From an uncultured delta proteobacterium (GTDB taxonomy: Bacteria > Desulfobacterota > Syntrophia > Syntrophales > Smithellaceae): a DNA stretch of 64,000 bases. The notes under the pieces are model-generated. The model had not been told where the DNA came from. It worked only from the letters and a program-made list of their open reading frames with translations, and did not search any database. Of this stretch, positions 20,692-30,359 are shown piece after piece. The position numbers and the translations under genes were made by a program. The stretch lies in NCBI GenBank assembly GCA_903907985.1, contig CAIVQG010000072.1:1-64000 (forward strand), read 5' to 3'. Numbering within the stretch: position 1 is the first letter of the stretch; the number at the start of each line of letters is the position of its first letter.

Positions 20692-21540
20692 TCAGGATTG
20701 CTTGATCTGGTAGAAAACGGAACGCAGGTATCTCCTGGGCTCGAAAGGGATGTTCAGACCCGTCAAGGATTCCGTCGAGCCGATCATCAGATAACCGTCT
20801 GTTTCCATTACCCCCTTGATTTTGTTGAACAGCTTGATTTTGTCTTCTTCCGTAAAATAAATCGCCACATTGCGGCAAAAAACAATATCAAACTTGCCCA
20901 TCCCGATAAAATTTTCCATCAAATTGATCTTCCGGAAGGTCGCCACGGCGCGAATTTCATCCCTGATTTTCCATTCATCCTTTTCCTGGGTAAAGTATTG
21001 GGTCAGCTTCTCCTTGCTTATTCCCCGGTCGATCTCGAATTTGTTGTAATGGCCGCGACTGGCAAGAGCAATGGCCGCATCGGAAATATCCGTTCCCAGC
21101 AGGGTAATCTTGTATTTGCCAAGATCACCCAGTAACTCTTTGAGCACGATGGCAATGCTGTAAACCTCCTGACCGGAAGAACAGGCCGCACTCCAGATCC
21201 GAATGCCGGTAGAGGCAAGGCGGCCCGCGGGCTTTGTCCGCCGGTCGATCAGGTCGGGCAGAACCTTGAACTGGAGCATCTCAAAAGGAGCTGTGTCCCG
21301 GAAAAACAGCGTTTCTCGCGTTGTAATGGCATCGATGATCTTCCGCTGGAGAATCCTGGCCGGATCGGATGTCGCCTTGTAGTAAAACTCACTGAAAGAG
21401 GAACATCCCGACTCTTCAACGAGTTTCCCCATCCGGGTTTCGACCAGATACATTTTCGAATCATCAAGGTGGATGCCTGTCATCGTATAGACATATCGGG
21501 AGATGACTTTGAATTCATCGGGATTGAGCTTGATTGGCAT
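20692..21540 (-). CDS. cheR: CheR-type chemoreceptor methyltransferase
   Basis: A 282-residue protein with the CheR N-terminal helical domain (about residues 5-75) and a SAM methyltransferase domain containing IWSAACSSGQEVYSIA and FDIVFCRNVAIYF. It would methylate glutamates of the MCP encoded three genes upstream. The start codon lies one base after the cheB stop, so translation is probably coupled. It is the last gene of the rsbU-rsbW-STAS-cheA-mcp-cheW-cheB-cheR run; the next gene has its own promoter. Confidence 0.94.
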   Translation of the reverse strand: MPIKLNPDEFKVISRYVYTMTGIHLDDSKMYLVETRMGKLVEESGCSSFSEFYYKATSDPARILQRKIIDAITTRETLFFRDTAPFEMLQFKVLPDLIDRRTKPAGRLASTGIRIWSAACSSGQEVYSIAIVLKELLGDLGKYKITLLGTDISDAAIALASRGHYNKFEIDRGISKEKLTQYFTQEKDEWKIRDEIRAVATFRKINLMENFIGMGKFDIVFCRNVAIYFTEEDKIKLFNKIKGVMETDGYLMIGSTESLTGLNIPFEPRRYLRSVFYQIKQS

Positions 21541-21541
21541 G

Positions 21542-22651
21542 TTAATATTTCACCGTTTTCATGATCTCTCCGGCAATCTTGTCCAGCGGGGCCACAATAT
21601 CTACCACCCCTGCCTCTATTGCTTCCCTGGGCATGCCGAAAACCACGCTGGTGGTTTCGTCCTGGGCGATAACGGCCGCTCCGCTGCGCTTCATGAGGCG
21701 AAGCCCGAGGGTGCCGTCGTTCCCCATTCCCGTCATAATGATGCCTGTGGCGCAACCCACGTAATGGTGGGCGAGGGAACGGAAAAGATAATCCACGGAT
21801 GGTTTGCAGTTATTCTCCGGCGGATCATCGGTGATACGGATGATCTTTGTGACCGCGTTTGCCCCCAGTGTCACCTTCATCTGCCTGCCTCCGGGGGCGA
21901 TGTAAACGACATTGTTCTTGATGGCTTCTCCATCCTCGCCTTCTTTGACCGTCAGGGCCGATTTGGCGTCGAGGCTGGCCGCGAGTGATTTTGTAAACAC
22001 CGGCGGCATGTGCTGGACAACGAGAACGGGGACGTTGATATCACCGGGCAGAAGCGGCAGCATGGCCGCCAGGGCATTGGGACCGCCCGTGGAAATGCCG
22101 ATGCCGATGACTTCCGCTTTTATCCCGACGGCGATATTGTTCATCCTGGTAACAGCAGACGGAACCGCCTGCCTGACCGGCGTTTCCCCTTGTGGTGGCG
22201 AACTTTTCCCGGAAATATGTGTCCCCCGCAGGATTGAAGAGATCTCCCGGCGATGGGCGTAGGCCTTGATCAGGGGCTCGAGGGCGCGTTTTATTTCCCT
22301 GCGGTTTTCCTCGAGTGATGGCCCGTCCGGTTTCGTAATGAAATCGAAAGCCCCCAATTCCAGAGCCTTCATGGTCATCTCCCCGCCCCTGACGGTCAGG
22401 TTGGAAAGAACAATGACCCCAACATCGAGTTTCTCCGCCTTCAAGGCCTGAAGAACCGCCAGTCCGTTCATCTCCGGCATTTCGATGTCCAGGGTGAGGA
22501 GATCCGGTTTTATCGCCTTGATCCGGGCGAGGGCGATTTTACCATTACTCGCCGTTCCTGATATCTCCACACCGGGGATTTCCGCCAGGATGTCACTGAC
22601 AATCTTGCGATAAACAATAGTGTCGTCAACGATGATGACCTTCAGGTTCAT
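21542..22651 (-). CDS. cheB: CheB, chemoreceptor methylesterase response regulator
   Basis: A 369-residue protein: receiver (residues 1-125) with acceptor Asp55 in LTLDIEMPEMNG, then a linker, then the methylesterase domain (about 180-365). Its catalytic triad regions GISTGGPNAL (Ser), VVQHMPP (His) and GMGNDGT (Asp) are present. Phosphorylated CheB removes receptor methyl groups and gives adaptation together with CheR. It begins 3 bases after the cheW stop. Confidence 0.95.
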   Translation of the reverse strand: MNLKVIIVDDTIVYRKIVSDILAEIPGVEISGTASNGKIALARIKAIKPDLLTLDIEMPEMNGLAVLQALKAEKLDVGVIVLSNLTVRGGEMTMKALELGAFDFITKPDGPSLEENRREIKRALEPLIKAYAHRREISSILRGTHISGKSSPPQGETPVRQAVPSAVTRMNNIAVGIKAEVIGIGISTGGPNALAAMLPLLPGDINVPVLVVQHMPPVFTKSLAASLDAKSALTVKEGEDGEAIKNNVVYIAPGGRQMKVTLGANAVTKIIRITDDPPENNCKPSVDYLFRSLAHHYVGCATGIIMTGMGNDGTLGLRLMKRSGAAVIAQDETTSVVFGMPREAIEAGVVDIVAPLDKIAGEIMKTVKY

Positions 22652-22654
22652 TGG

Positions 22655-23113
22655 CTATTTGTCCGTATCCGCAAGCACCTTGTCCACATCCACAATCGCC
22701 ATCAGATGGTCATTAGCATTGTAAACGCCTTCGAGAAAATGTCCTTGACGTTCCTTAATGCTGGGAGGCGGCGGGATGAAGTTATTCCGGTCGGCATAAA
22801 CAGCATCATGAATGCGGTCAACGAGCAGTCCGACATATTCGTCATTCCACTGGACGATGATAATGCGGCTGTCTGGCGTAATTTGGGACTCGAAAAGGTC
22901 CAGCTTTCTGGCCAGATCAACAATGGTCACGATCCGTCCCCGGAGATTAATGATTCCCAGGATATGCTCCGGAGCATGAAAGACCGTCGTCATTTCGATT
23001 ATCCTGATTACTTCCTGCACACACACCGTATCAATCCCCATCAGGGTGTCTCCCAGGTAAAAGGTGGAGATGAGAATCTGTTTGCCGCCGTCGGACTTGG
23101 TCATTGCTGACAT
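22655..23113 (-). CDS. cheW: CheW coupling protein
   Basis: A 152-residue single CheW domain (GIDTVCVQEVIRI, ILGIINLRGRIVTIVDLARKL). It links the MCP to CheA in a signalling array. GAGG lies 7 bases before the ATG. It sits between mcp and cheB. Confidence 0.93.
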   Translation of the reverse strand: MSAMTKSDGGKQILISTFYLGDTLMGIDTVCVQEVIRIIEMTTVFHAPEHILGIINLRGRIVTIVDLARKLDLFESQITPDSRIIIVQWNDEYVGLLVDRIHDAVYADRNNFIPPPPSIKERQGHFLEGVYNANDHLMAIVDVDKVLADTDK

Positions 23114-23131
23114 AAATGGTCCTCGCTTTTT

Positions 23132-24796
23132 TTACACTTTGAATTTTGCCATAAAGGCCTGAATCTGCTCCGCCACTTTAGACAATTCAGCGGCACTGAT
23201 CTTTACCTGGGAGCTGCTCGACGACATCTCGCCGGCGGCCTGATTCACATCGGCGATATCCTGGGCGATGCTTCCGGCCACCGTGGACGTCTGGGCGACA
23301 TTACTGTTGACCTCCTGGATTCCCATTGCGGCCTGAGCGATATTGCCGGCGATATCCTTTGTGACGACCGTCTGCTCCTCAATGGCAGCGGCAATCGTTG
23401 TCACGATTTCATTGACCTCCTTGATGGTTTGGGAGATCTTTTCAATATCCGATACGGCCATTGTCGTGAAACCCTGAATGCCTCCGATCTTGTTCTTGAT
23501 ATCTTCCGTCGCTGTGGCGGTCTGCTGGGCCAGCTCCTTTATTTCGTTGGCGACGACGGCAAAGCCCTTCCCCGCCGCTCCGGCCCTGGCTGCTTCGATA
23601 GTGGCATTGAGAGCGAGCAGATTTGTCTGGGCGGAGATCGCCGTGATGGCCTCCGTGATTTTGCCAATCTCCCGGGCGGCAATGCCCAAATTATTTATTT
23701 TGTTGTTGATCTCTACGGACTGTCCGACCGCCGTAGCTGTGATGTTCCTCGCTTTCTCCGTATTTCGGGAAATCTCGCCAATTGTGGACGTCATCTCCTC
23801 CGTTGCCGTGGCTACGGTATGGATGTTTGTTGACGCCTGTTCCATCGCTGCCGCCACGGAAGACATATTGGAGCTCAGCTCTTCCGCCGCAGTCGCGACC
23901 ATGTTGGCCTTGCCGGAGGTCTGTTGGGCCCCCTGGGACATCTGACTGGAAATTGCGGACAGTTCCGTCGTGGCGGATGTCACAGTATGCACACCGGTAA
24001 CGATATCCTTAAACATCTGTCTTATGTTGGCGCCCATCTTGTTGAGGGCTTTGGCCAGTTGACCGATCTCATCGCGCTGTTCGATGTCGAGGCTGTTGGT
24101 CAGATCGCCGTCGGACATCTTCTGGGCAAAGTCCACACCCTTGATAATAGGTTTTGTTACACTGACCACGGCAATCCAGGACAAGGTTCCGATGATGAGC
24201 AGGATAATGAAGAGCACCAAGGCGGAACGTCTGGCTTTGCTCCAGAAAAGGGCGTCCAAGTCATCGATGTAAATGCCCGATCCGATGATCCACCCCCAAG
24301 GTTCAAAGCCTTTTACATAAGATATTTTTGCGACAGGATCCTTTACATTGGGTTTCGGCCAGTAATAGTCAACAAAGCCGGCCTTTTCATTTTTTACCAC
24401 TTTGACGAATTCGTTGAATAGCATCTTTCCGTTGGGGTCTTTATTCTCGGAAAGATCCTTTCCTTCCATTTCCGGTTTGAATGGATGCATGATCATGGTC
24501 GGCTTCATATCGTTGATCCAGAAATACTCCGATCCCTCGTAACGGATGGCTCTTAAGGTATTCGCCGCCCCGAACTTACCTTCAGCCTCGCTAATCTTTT
24601 TCTGCGAAACAAGCTTGTAGTAGTATTCGACGACACCGTGGGACGTTTCCACTACGTTCTTCACCTTCAGCTTCTTTTCCTCGAGCAGATTGCTCTTTAG
24701 AGAGAAGAGAGCGAGCGACTCCTGGAGCAGAAGACCAAAGATGACCACAGCGAAGATGATGAGCAGTTTGTTGGCGATTTTAATATTTTTCAGCAT
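23132..24796 (-). CDS. Methyl-accepting chemotaxis protein with a single Cache sensor domain
   Basis: A 554-residue receptor. Membrane helix 1 (about residues 10-30), a periplasmic sCache_2-type domain (about 35-185; [15 protein letters not shown] and [13 protein letters not shown]), membrane helix 2 (about 188-210), HAMP (about 212-265), and the signalling domain with hairpin tip [19 protein letters not shown]. sCache_2 domains usually bind small carboxylates. I prefer the ATG at 24796: AGGAGG is 10 bases upstream, while the in-frame TTG at 24805 is only one or two bases from it. It is the only receptor in the cluster, so it is the likely input to this CheA. Confidence 0.92.
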   Translation of the reverse strand: MLKNIKIANKLLIIFAVVIFGLLLQESLALFSLKSNLLEEKKLKVKNVVETSHGVVEYYYKLVSQKKISEAEGKFGAANTLRAIRYEGSEYFWINDMKPTMIMHPFKPEMEGKDLSENKDPNGKMLFNEFVKVVKNEKAGFVDYYWPKPNVKDPVAKISYVKGFEPWGWIIGSGIYIDDLDALFWSKARRSALVLFIILLIIGTLSWIAVVSVTKPIIKGVDFAQKMSDGDLTNSLDIEQRDEIGQLAKALNKMGANIRQMFKDIVTGVHTVTSATTELSAISSQMSQGAQQTSGKANMVATAAEELSSNMSSVAAAMEQASTNIHTVATATEEMTSTIGEISRNTEKARNITATAVGQSVEINNKINNLGIAAREIGKITEAITAISAQTNLLALNATIEAARAGAAGKGFAVVANEIKELAQQTATATEDIKNKIGGIQGFTTMAVSDIEKISQTIKEVNEIVTTIAAAIEEQTVVTKDIAGNIAQAAMGIQEVNSNVAQTSTVAGSIAQDIADVNQAAGEMSSSSSQVKISAAELSKVAEQIQAFMAKFKV

Positions 24797-24842
24797 AAAC
24801 GACAATCCTCCTTGAGATTATTTTTATTATGATCACTTTGGT

Positions 24843-27800
24843 CTATGTATCCTGGCGTTCCGCAACGTCCTTCAGGCGACGCATGAAGGTGATAATGCTC
24901 TTCAGCAGTTTCTCCCGGTCCAGTTTCACCTGATAATCGTCGATCCCCGCCTCTTTCCCCCGGGCGAAGTCATCTTCCCCAGCCAGTGAGGTCACGGCGA
25001 TGATCGGCAAATGGGCGAACCGGCGGTTTGCCCGGATATTCCGTGCCAGGCCGAAACCGTCGAGACGGGGCATTTCGATATCCGTGACGACAAGGTTAAT
25101 CTCTTTCTCCTTTTCCTGAAGGAGCTCCCATGCCGCCATACCGTCTTCGGCTGCGAATACTTTGTATCCGGCGCTTTCAATGAATTTCGTGACCTGATGG
25201 CGAAAGAATTCCGAATCCTCGGCAAGGAGGATCGTGAAATCCTTGTCCATACCCTGAACCAGACGCTCTCGTTCGGCAAAAAGTTCCGGGAAAGCAGTTT
25301 CCACCAGTTCATGCATGTCGAGAACCAGGGTGGTGTGTTTACCGATGATGGTGGAACCCATGATTCCCTTCTGCTTCAGGGTAGTGCGGTCAAGGCTGAT
25401 CTTGACCTCCGTGATGTCCAAAGGTGTTGTTCCGAGCAGACCGACCTCTTTCCCTGTCAGGGAAAAGACGATGACGATGTAATCCTTCTGATCAGGGACG
25501 GGGTGGATATTCCCGACTACATCGTTCACACAGAACAGGGGCATGCTTACCCCCCTGTACTGCATGACCTTTCTGCCCCCGATTTTCTCGATTTCCGCTG
25601 CCTTGATTTGCTCGATCCGCTGCACGAGATCGAGGGGCACGGCGAGCTGTTCTTCCGGCGTGTTCGAAAAGAGGAGGAAGGACTGAATATCCTGGAAATT
25701 ATCCCGTCTGCTTTCATCGGCCAATTCCATCGCCCGCGTCGTTCCCGCTAGTGACGTCATGCCGGACAGGGCGGCCAGACCATTCACGTCGATGATCAGG
25801 GCGACTTTGCCGTCCCCCATGATGGTCGCCCCGGCATATTCCCGGAGGGCTTTAAGGTGCCTGCCCAGGGGTTTGACAACAATCTCAATGGAGTCATGGA
25901 GCCCCTCCACGACAAGACCATACTCAAAGGCGCCGCTGGTGACAATCACGATATTGAGGTCGCTTACGGCATGAAACCGGCGGTCCCCTGTCAGTCGTTT
26001 GCTCTGATCGTTGCTCATGTCCTTTATGGCAGAAGGTACGTTTTCACCAAAGCCGTCAACCACAGCGGTCTTCGCCTCGGGAAACAGGGCGCTGACCCGC
26101 GACCGCCTGTTGGCAATTTGAATACGCCGTTCCGGTTCACGCCCGCCATCCGGGGGGGCCGGATAAGTCCGTGGCATTCCCAGGGCGCGCGCAAGATTCA
26201 AAATGGGTATCATTTTTCCCCGGAGAATCAGGACCTCCGCAGCGCCGACCAGTTCTATCTTCTCCTTGATCTGGGCGGCGCGGATGCGGATGAGCTCTTC
26301 GACATTGGCCTGGGGGATGGCAAAACGTTCATCGCCCGCGGATACGAACAGGCAGGGGATGATGGCCAGGGTCAGCGGGAGCTTGATCCGGAAGGTTGAG
26401 CCTTTACCGATCTCCGATTCGATCTCTACCTGGCCGCCCAGACTGTCCAGATTGGTTTTGACGACGTCCATGCCGACGCCCCGACCCGAGATGTCGGTAA
26501 TCTTCTCCGCCGTTGAAAATCCCGGCAGGAGTATAATGGCCATCTTCTCCTTGTCGGACATGATCCGGGCCTGCTCCGAGGTGACAAGACCACGGGCGAT
26601 GGCGGCAGCGACAATCTTCTGTGGATCAATTCCCTTGCCGTCATCGCTGATCTCGATGTTGACCTGTCCCGCCCCGTGGTATGCCCGGAGGTTGACTGTC
26701 CCGGCGGGCTTTTTATCTGCTTGAATTCGTATTTCCGGTGTTTCCACACCGTGGTCAACAGAGTTTCTAATGAGATGGGTCAAGGGATCGCTTAAGCCCT
26801 CGATAATGGTTTTGTCCATCTCCACTTCCTTGCCCTCAATGTTGAGGATTATCTCCTTCCCCAGATTTTTCGCCATATCCCGGACTACCCGGGGGAATTT
26901 GTTAAAGATGTTGCTGATGGACTGCATGCGGGTCTGCATGATCGCTTCCTGAAGCTCGGAAGTCACAATGCTGATCCGCTGTCCCGCCAATTTGATGGCC
27001 CGGGCTTCGTTCTGGGCAATGGCCTGGTAAAGCTGGTTTCTGCCGAGGACCAGTTCTCCCGCCAGATTCATAAGGGACTCCAGAAGCTGGACGTTGACGC
27101 GCAGGCTCGTTTCCTGAGACGTATCCGCCTTTCGCTCCTGTTTTGTCTTTTCCGTCACGTTGGTGCTGCCTTGTTCCGGTTGTGGCGGCGGGATGTCTTC
27201 CCGCGCTGCCGGCATTTTCGCCACAATCGTTTCCGGCTGAGCCGCCGGTTTGGCTGTCAAAGGGGATACGGTGATCTTGCGTATGGCGTTGCCATCTAAT
27301 TGCAGAAAACCCGGCATGATGTCCGGTTCAAGAATCGTCCCGTAAAGGATATAAAAGGGAAAGAGCCGGGAAGGTTCATCGTCCAGGGTACCTATCGCCC
27401 CCATATCGACAACGGACTCCAGAATCACCCCCGCCTCTATCATGTTTTTCAGGATGTCCAGAGGTGTTTTGCCAAGGCGCTGGACATCGTTGAGCAGATC
27501 ATAGACTATCAGGTAAATGAACTGGCCGCCCATCTGCGCGTGATTCAGGTCAAATTCGGAAATATGCATGACGATGCGGCCGTCGGGAAGCGCAATATCT
27601 ACCATATTGCTGACGCTCTGCTTCTCGGCTACCGGAAGATTGGCGGCTGTCAATCCCGTCAGGGACACCACAAATTCGGAAATATCAACGTCATTGCTCG
27701 TATCCACACTGTTGATCATCTCCCGCAGACAATCGAAAGACAAAAGCAGAATATTAATCACTTCGGGATTGGGAACCAGTTCGCGGGCACGGATCATATC

Positions 27801-28025
27801 GAGAACGTTTTCCATCTTATGGGCCAGTTCCTTGATGCGGATCAGGTTGAGGAAAGCGGCGCCCCCCTTCAGGGAATGTGCTGCCCGGAATACCTTATTG
27901 ACCAGCTCGTCATCGATATCCGCACCTCGATCCTCGATCGCCAGCAGGTCCGCTTCAATATTAGCGAGATGTTCCCGCGATTCGTCAACGTACATCTTCA
28001 GGATTTCGTCATCCATAACCGTCAT
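24843..28025 (-). CDS. cheA: Hybrid CheA histidine kinase with HPt, two CheW-like domains and a C-terminal receiver
   Basis: A 1060-residue protein. HPt with His50 (FRAAHSLKGGAAF); an unassigned domain (about 145-260); a proline-rich linker; dimerisation helices (about 300-365); an ATPase domain with LIRNSVDHGVETP and GRGVGMDVVKTNL; a first CheW-like domain (about 545-760, with a long charged insert); a second (about 785-925); and a receiver with Asp982 in VVTDIEMPRLDG. A CheA-receiver fusion is typical of chemosensory systems that do not drive flagella. No separate cheY or flagellar gene is nearby. The operon instead also carries partner-switching genes. Confidence 0.92.
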   Translation of the reverse strand: MTVMDDEILKMYVDESREHLANIEADLLAIEDRGADIDDELVNKVFRAAHSLKGGAAFLNLIRIKELAHKMENVLDMIRARELVPNPEVINILLLSFDCLREMINSVDTSNDVDISEFVVSLTGLTAANLPVAEKQSVSNMVDIALPDGRIVMHISEFDLNHAQMGGQFIYLIVYDLLNDVQRLGKTPLDILKNMIEAGVILESVVDMGAIGTLDDEPSRLFPFYILYGTILEPDIMPGFLQLDGNAIRKITVSPLTAKPAAQPETIVAKMPAAREDIPPPQPEQGSTNVTEKTKQERKADTSQETSLRVNVQLLESLMNLAGELVLGRNQLYQAIAQNEARAIKLAGQRISIVTSELQEAIMQTRMQSISNIFNKFPRVVRDMAKNLGKEIILNIEGKEVEMDKTIIEGLSDPLTHLIRNSVDHGVETPEIRIQADKKPAGTVNLRAYHGAGQVNIEISDDGKGIDPQKIVAAAIARGLVTSEQARIMSDKEKMAIILLPGFSTAEKITDISGRGVGMDVVKTNLDSLGGQVEIESEIGKGSTFRIKLPLTLAIIPCLFVSAGDERFAIPQANVEELIRIRAAQIKEKIELVGAAEVLILRGKMIPILNLARALGMPRTYPAPPDGGREPERRIQIANRRSRVSALFPEAKTAVVDGFGENVPSAIKDMSNDQSKRLTGDRRFHAVSDLNIVIVTSGAFEYGLVVEGLHDSIEIVVKPLGRHLKALREYAGATIMGDGKVALIIDVNGLAALSGMTSLAGTTRAMELADESRRDNFQDIQSFLLFSNTPEEQLAVPLDLVQRIEQIKAAEIEKIGGRKVMQYRGVSMPLFCVNDVVGNIHPVPDQKDYIVIVFSLTGKEVGLLGTTPLDITEVKISLDRTTLKQKGIMGSTIIGKHTTLVLDMHELVETAFPELFAERERLVQGMDKDFTILLAEDSEFFRHQVTKFIESAGYKVFAAEDGMAAWELLQEKEKEINLVVTDIEMPRLDGFGLARNIRANRRFAHLPIIAVTSLAGEDDFARGKEAGIDDYQVKLDREKLLKSIITFMRRLKDVAERQDT

Positions 28026-28040
28026 AACATCTCCCTGCTT

Positions 28041-28343
28041 TCAGTCCCCCCGAACGGTAAAATGCTTGTCTAGGCGCATATTTTTAAACAGTTCCTGCAG
28101 ATTTTTCGACGCCTTGATGACTTCGAGCTTGCCGCTTGCTTTGGATAAGGAATTGTGAACCGAGATGAGAAGTCCCAGCCCTACTGAATCGATCACATCC
28201 ACACCTGACAAATCCACAGATATTTCCGTCGTGCCGCTCCCGACAAGGTTCTTGAACTCCAGCCTCAGGTCTGCCGCAATGGTAGACACAATATCCTTCC
28301 CCGGTTTGACAACAACCTTCTTCCCGTCCCTGATGATTTCCAT
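28041..28343 (-). CDS. STAS-domain anti-sigma factor antagonist (SpoIIAA/RsbV-like)
   Basis: A 100-residue STAS domain with the phospho-acceptor serine in VDVIDSVGLGLL (Ser53 from this start). In partner switching, the dephosphorylated form binds the RsbW-type kinase and frees its target. Tandem ATG codons at 28346 and 28343 both follow GGAG; the second has better spacing. It lies between the RsbW-like gene and cheA. Confidence 0.88.
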   Translation of the reverse strand: MEIIRDGKKVVVKPGKDIVSTIAADLRLEFKNLVGSGTTEISVDLSGVDVIDSVGLGLLISVHNSLSKASGKLEVIKASKNLQELFKNMRLDKHFTVRGD

Positions 28344-28359
28344 CATGTCTCCTTCCGAT

Positions 28360-28791
28360 TTACGATTTGATGATATGATGATTGATATCGACCTTCAGCG
28401 CCACGCGATTTCCCTTTTTGTTGAAAACAACTTCTTTAGCATAGGTTCTCAGAAGCTCCATTCCCCGTCCCGATGGATCAAGGGGATTGGCAACCTTTTC
28501 GAGTTGGGAGCGCCAGTCGAAACCTGTTCCCTGATCCTGGACGGATGCCGATATTTCGTTTTTCCCAACTTGAAAAGTCACTTTTATCGTCTTTGCCGGA
28601 TCGCTGCCGCTGCCGTGAACTATGGCATTGTTCACGGCTTCCCGGATAATGAGCTGTAGCGAAAACAGGTGCCCGGAAAGACCGCAAGTGCCTATAATCT
28701 GCCTGATCTCACCGCAGAGAATATCGACATTTTTGAAGGCCGCTGAAAAGACGGCCGTGAATTTCTCTTTTTCTGCATGCGATTCATACAT
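28360..28791 (-). CDS. RsbW/SpoIIAB-like serine protein kinase
   Basis: A 143-residue GHKL ATPase with N box REAVNNAIVHGSG, G1 box VQDQGTGFDW and G2 box GRGMELLRTY. Such proteins phosphorylate the STAS antagonist and hold a sigma factor or another partner. GGAGG is 7 bases before the ATG and the gene starts 2 bases after the rsbU-like stop. No sigma factor gene is in the window, so the held partner is unknown. Confidence 0.88.
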   Translation of the reverse strand: MYESHAEKEKFTAVFSAAFKNVDILCGEIRQIIGTCGLSGHLFSLQLIIREAVNNAIVHGSGSDPAKTIKVTFQVGKNEISASVQDQGTGFDWRSQLEKVANPLDPSGRGMELLRTYAKEVVFNKKGNRVALKVDINHHIIKS

Positions 28792-28793
28792 TA

Positions 28794-29927
28794 TCAGACC
28801 TCCACGCCAAGAAGGACCAGGTCGTCTTCGGGCAGGCCGCCATCGGGGAAGATTTCTTCGATAATTGTCTTGAGAGCCTCTGGAATTGACAGATGATGTG
28901 TTTTCTCACAAGCAGCCATAAGGGCGTCAATTCCCTCTGAACGAGTCCTTTTCCGCCCGCTGAAAGCCTCAATTAATCCATCGGTGTAAAGAAAAAAACG
29001 GTCACCTTTATTAACTTTTCTTTCCACCGGTTCAAAAGACACCGCATCAAAAACGCCCAGAATATCACCATCAGCATGGATGGCTTCCGCTGATCCTTCC
29101 CGGGGCAAATAAAGTAAAGGTGGATGACCGGCGCTGACAAAAGATAAATGGGATCGTTTGCGGTTCAGACAGGTGTAGCACAGGGTCAGATGCTGGCCGT
29201 CCTTCAGTATCGTTCGCATCACATCGTTGATCATCTTCACCGTTTCCAACGGCGTATAGAGAGGCGTCGCATTCTGCTTAATCAGACTCTTCAGGGCTGC
29301 GGTCACGAAGGATGCCCCAAGATCGTGGCCGCTGATATCGGCAACGAAGAACCCCCAAATGTCGTCGCCCATGGGAACGACGTCGTAGAAATCGCCGCCC
29401 GCTTCATGAAAAGGACGAAAATAAACGTCAAATCCAGCCTGGGGATAATCGGACGGATGCACCAGAATGGCCTGTTGGGCGTCGCGGATCTGGAGGAGTT
29501 TGGCCTTCTGTTCCTCAATCAGGCCATGGTAGGCATGACGCAGCCGGATGTGGATGCGAACCCGGGCCATAACTTCTGTTTTTTCAAATGGTTTTGTGAT
29601 GTAGTCCACGGCCCCGAGGGAAAATCCCCGGATCTTGTCTTCCGTTTCCATCAGCGCCGTCAGGAAAATGATGGGGATGTCCGCTGTTTCGCCATACTGC
29701 TTCAATTTTGTGCAGGTTTCAAAACCGTCTTCCCCGGGCATCATGACATCGAGGAGGATCAGATCTGGTCGGGCATCGCGGGCGATCTGCCTGGCCTCGA
29801 CGCCGTTTGTCGCCTTCAGGACATGGAATCCTTCTTTTTCCAGAACCGCCCCGAGTTTCATTAGATTGACCCGCTCGTCATCTGCGATCAGGACAGTCGG
29901 TATCCGATCCTCTCCGTTTTCAGTCAT
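28794..29927 (-). CDS. Response regulator with PP2C-type serine phosphatase domain (RsbU-like)
   Basis: A 377-residue protein: receiver (about residues 10-128) with Asp60 in LILLDVMMPGEDG, a coiled linker, then a SpoIIE/RsbU phosphatase (about 170-375) with metal-site motifs FVADISGHDLGASFVTAALK and FLYTDGLIEAFSG. It would dephosphorylate the STAS protein when its receiver is phosphorylated. It opens an operon that runs through RsbW-like, STAS and the che genes, so the hybrid CheA is the obvious phosphate donor. AGGAG lies 5 bases before the ATG; a long inverted repeat sits about 40 bases further upstream. Confidence 0.9.
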   Translation of the reverse strand: MTENGEDRIPTVLIADDERVNLMKLGAVLEKEGFHVLKATNGVEARQIARDARPDLILLDVMMPGEDGFETCTKLKQYGETADIPIIFLTALMETEDKIRGFSLGAVDYITKPFEKTEVMARVRIHIRLRHAYHGLIEEQKAKLLQIRDAQQAILVHPSDYPQAGFDVYFRPFHEAGGDFYDVVPMGDDIWGFFVADISGHDLGASFVTAALKSLIKQNATPLYTPLETVKMINDVMRTILKDGQHLTLCYTCLNRKRSHLSFVSAGHPPLLYLPREGSAEAIHADGDILGVFDAVSFEPVERKVNKGDRFFLYTDGLIEAFSGRKRTRSEGIDALMAACEKTHHLSIPEALKTIIEEIFPDGGLPEDDLVLLGVEV

Positions 29928-29966
29928 CAGTTCTCCTGACAGACCAACATCGTATTCGGAGTATTA

Positions 29967-30070
29967 GGAGCCGTTACGAAATAACCTGTTCTTTTTCTCT
30001 ATTTCGTTACGGCTCCTGATGCCGTTTGCTATAATTTTATGATCAGGTTGCTTTTGAGCAACGGCTTACG
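29967..30070. repeat. Dispersed 105-bp element, copy A
   Basis: A perfect 17-bp inverted repeat (GGAGCCGTTACGAAATA at 29967 and its complement ending near 30015, 16-base loop) is followed by a second imperfect pair, GCCGTTTGCT and AGCAACGGC. A related copy, including the downstream half ending in AACGGCTTAC, is at 44220-44327. It encodes no protein. It could be a small mobile (MITE or REP-like) element or a structured RNA. Confidence 0.7.
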
Positions 30071-30102
30071 TATTCAACATGCCAAGAAAGGGCGCCGGTA
30101 AG

Positions 30103-30213
30103 TTAGGTTGCCATGTTATGGATCAGCTTCAGCTTGCGAAGCTCATCCAACAATTTAGAGTTGCCGACGGGTTTGAAGAGGTAGCCGTCGATTGATTTGA
30201 TAAGACAAGATAT
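30103..30213 (-). pseudogene. Remnant of a response-regulator receiver domain
   Basis: The minus strand encodes about 36 residues, including SIDGYLFKPVGNSKLLDELR, then a stop. This is the C-terminal end of a receiver domain with its conserved Lys-Pro. No start or N-terminal part exists. A promoter nearly identical to that of the giant kinase lies about 20 bp upstream, so the remnant looks like a deleted gene that kept its promoter and tail. Confidence 0.6.
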
Positions 30214-30230
30214 TGCTTATTTGGAGTTAA

Positions 30231-30259
30231 GTTATAAGAATTTCGGTCTTGTATGTCAA
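30231..30259 (-). promoter_or_regulatory. Second copy of the duplicated promoter
   Basis: On the minus strand, TTGACA (complement of 30254-30259), a 17-base spacer and TATAAC (complement of 30231-30236, 5 of 6). The 30-bp block 30239-30268 matches 20656-20685 at 29 positions. It now reads into the receiver remnant and then the rsbU-che operon. Confidence 0.65.
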
Positions 30260-30359
30260 GAGTATTTTGGCAATAGCCAGATAATGCACAAATCATATTG
30301 TCGATAACTGTCACGCAGGGGACAAGATTGACCCGTATTAGCACCAGTTTAATGCCTTA

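Noticed and set aside
21503..22262. Long plus-strand frames opposite cheB and other che genes
   Set aside because: They are antisense shadows of high-GC coding sequence with no ribosome sites and no recognisable protein features.
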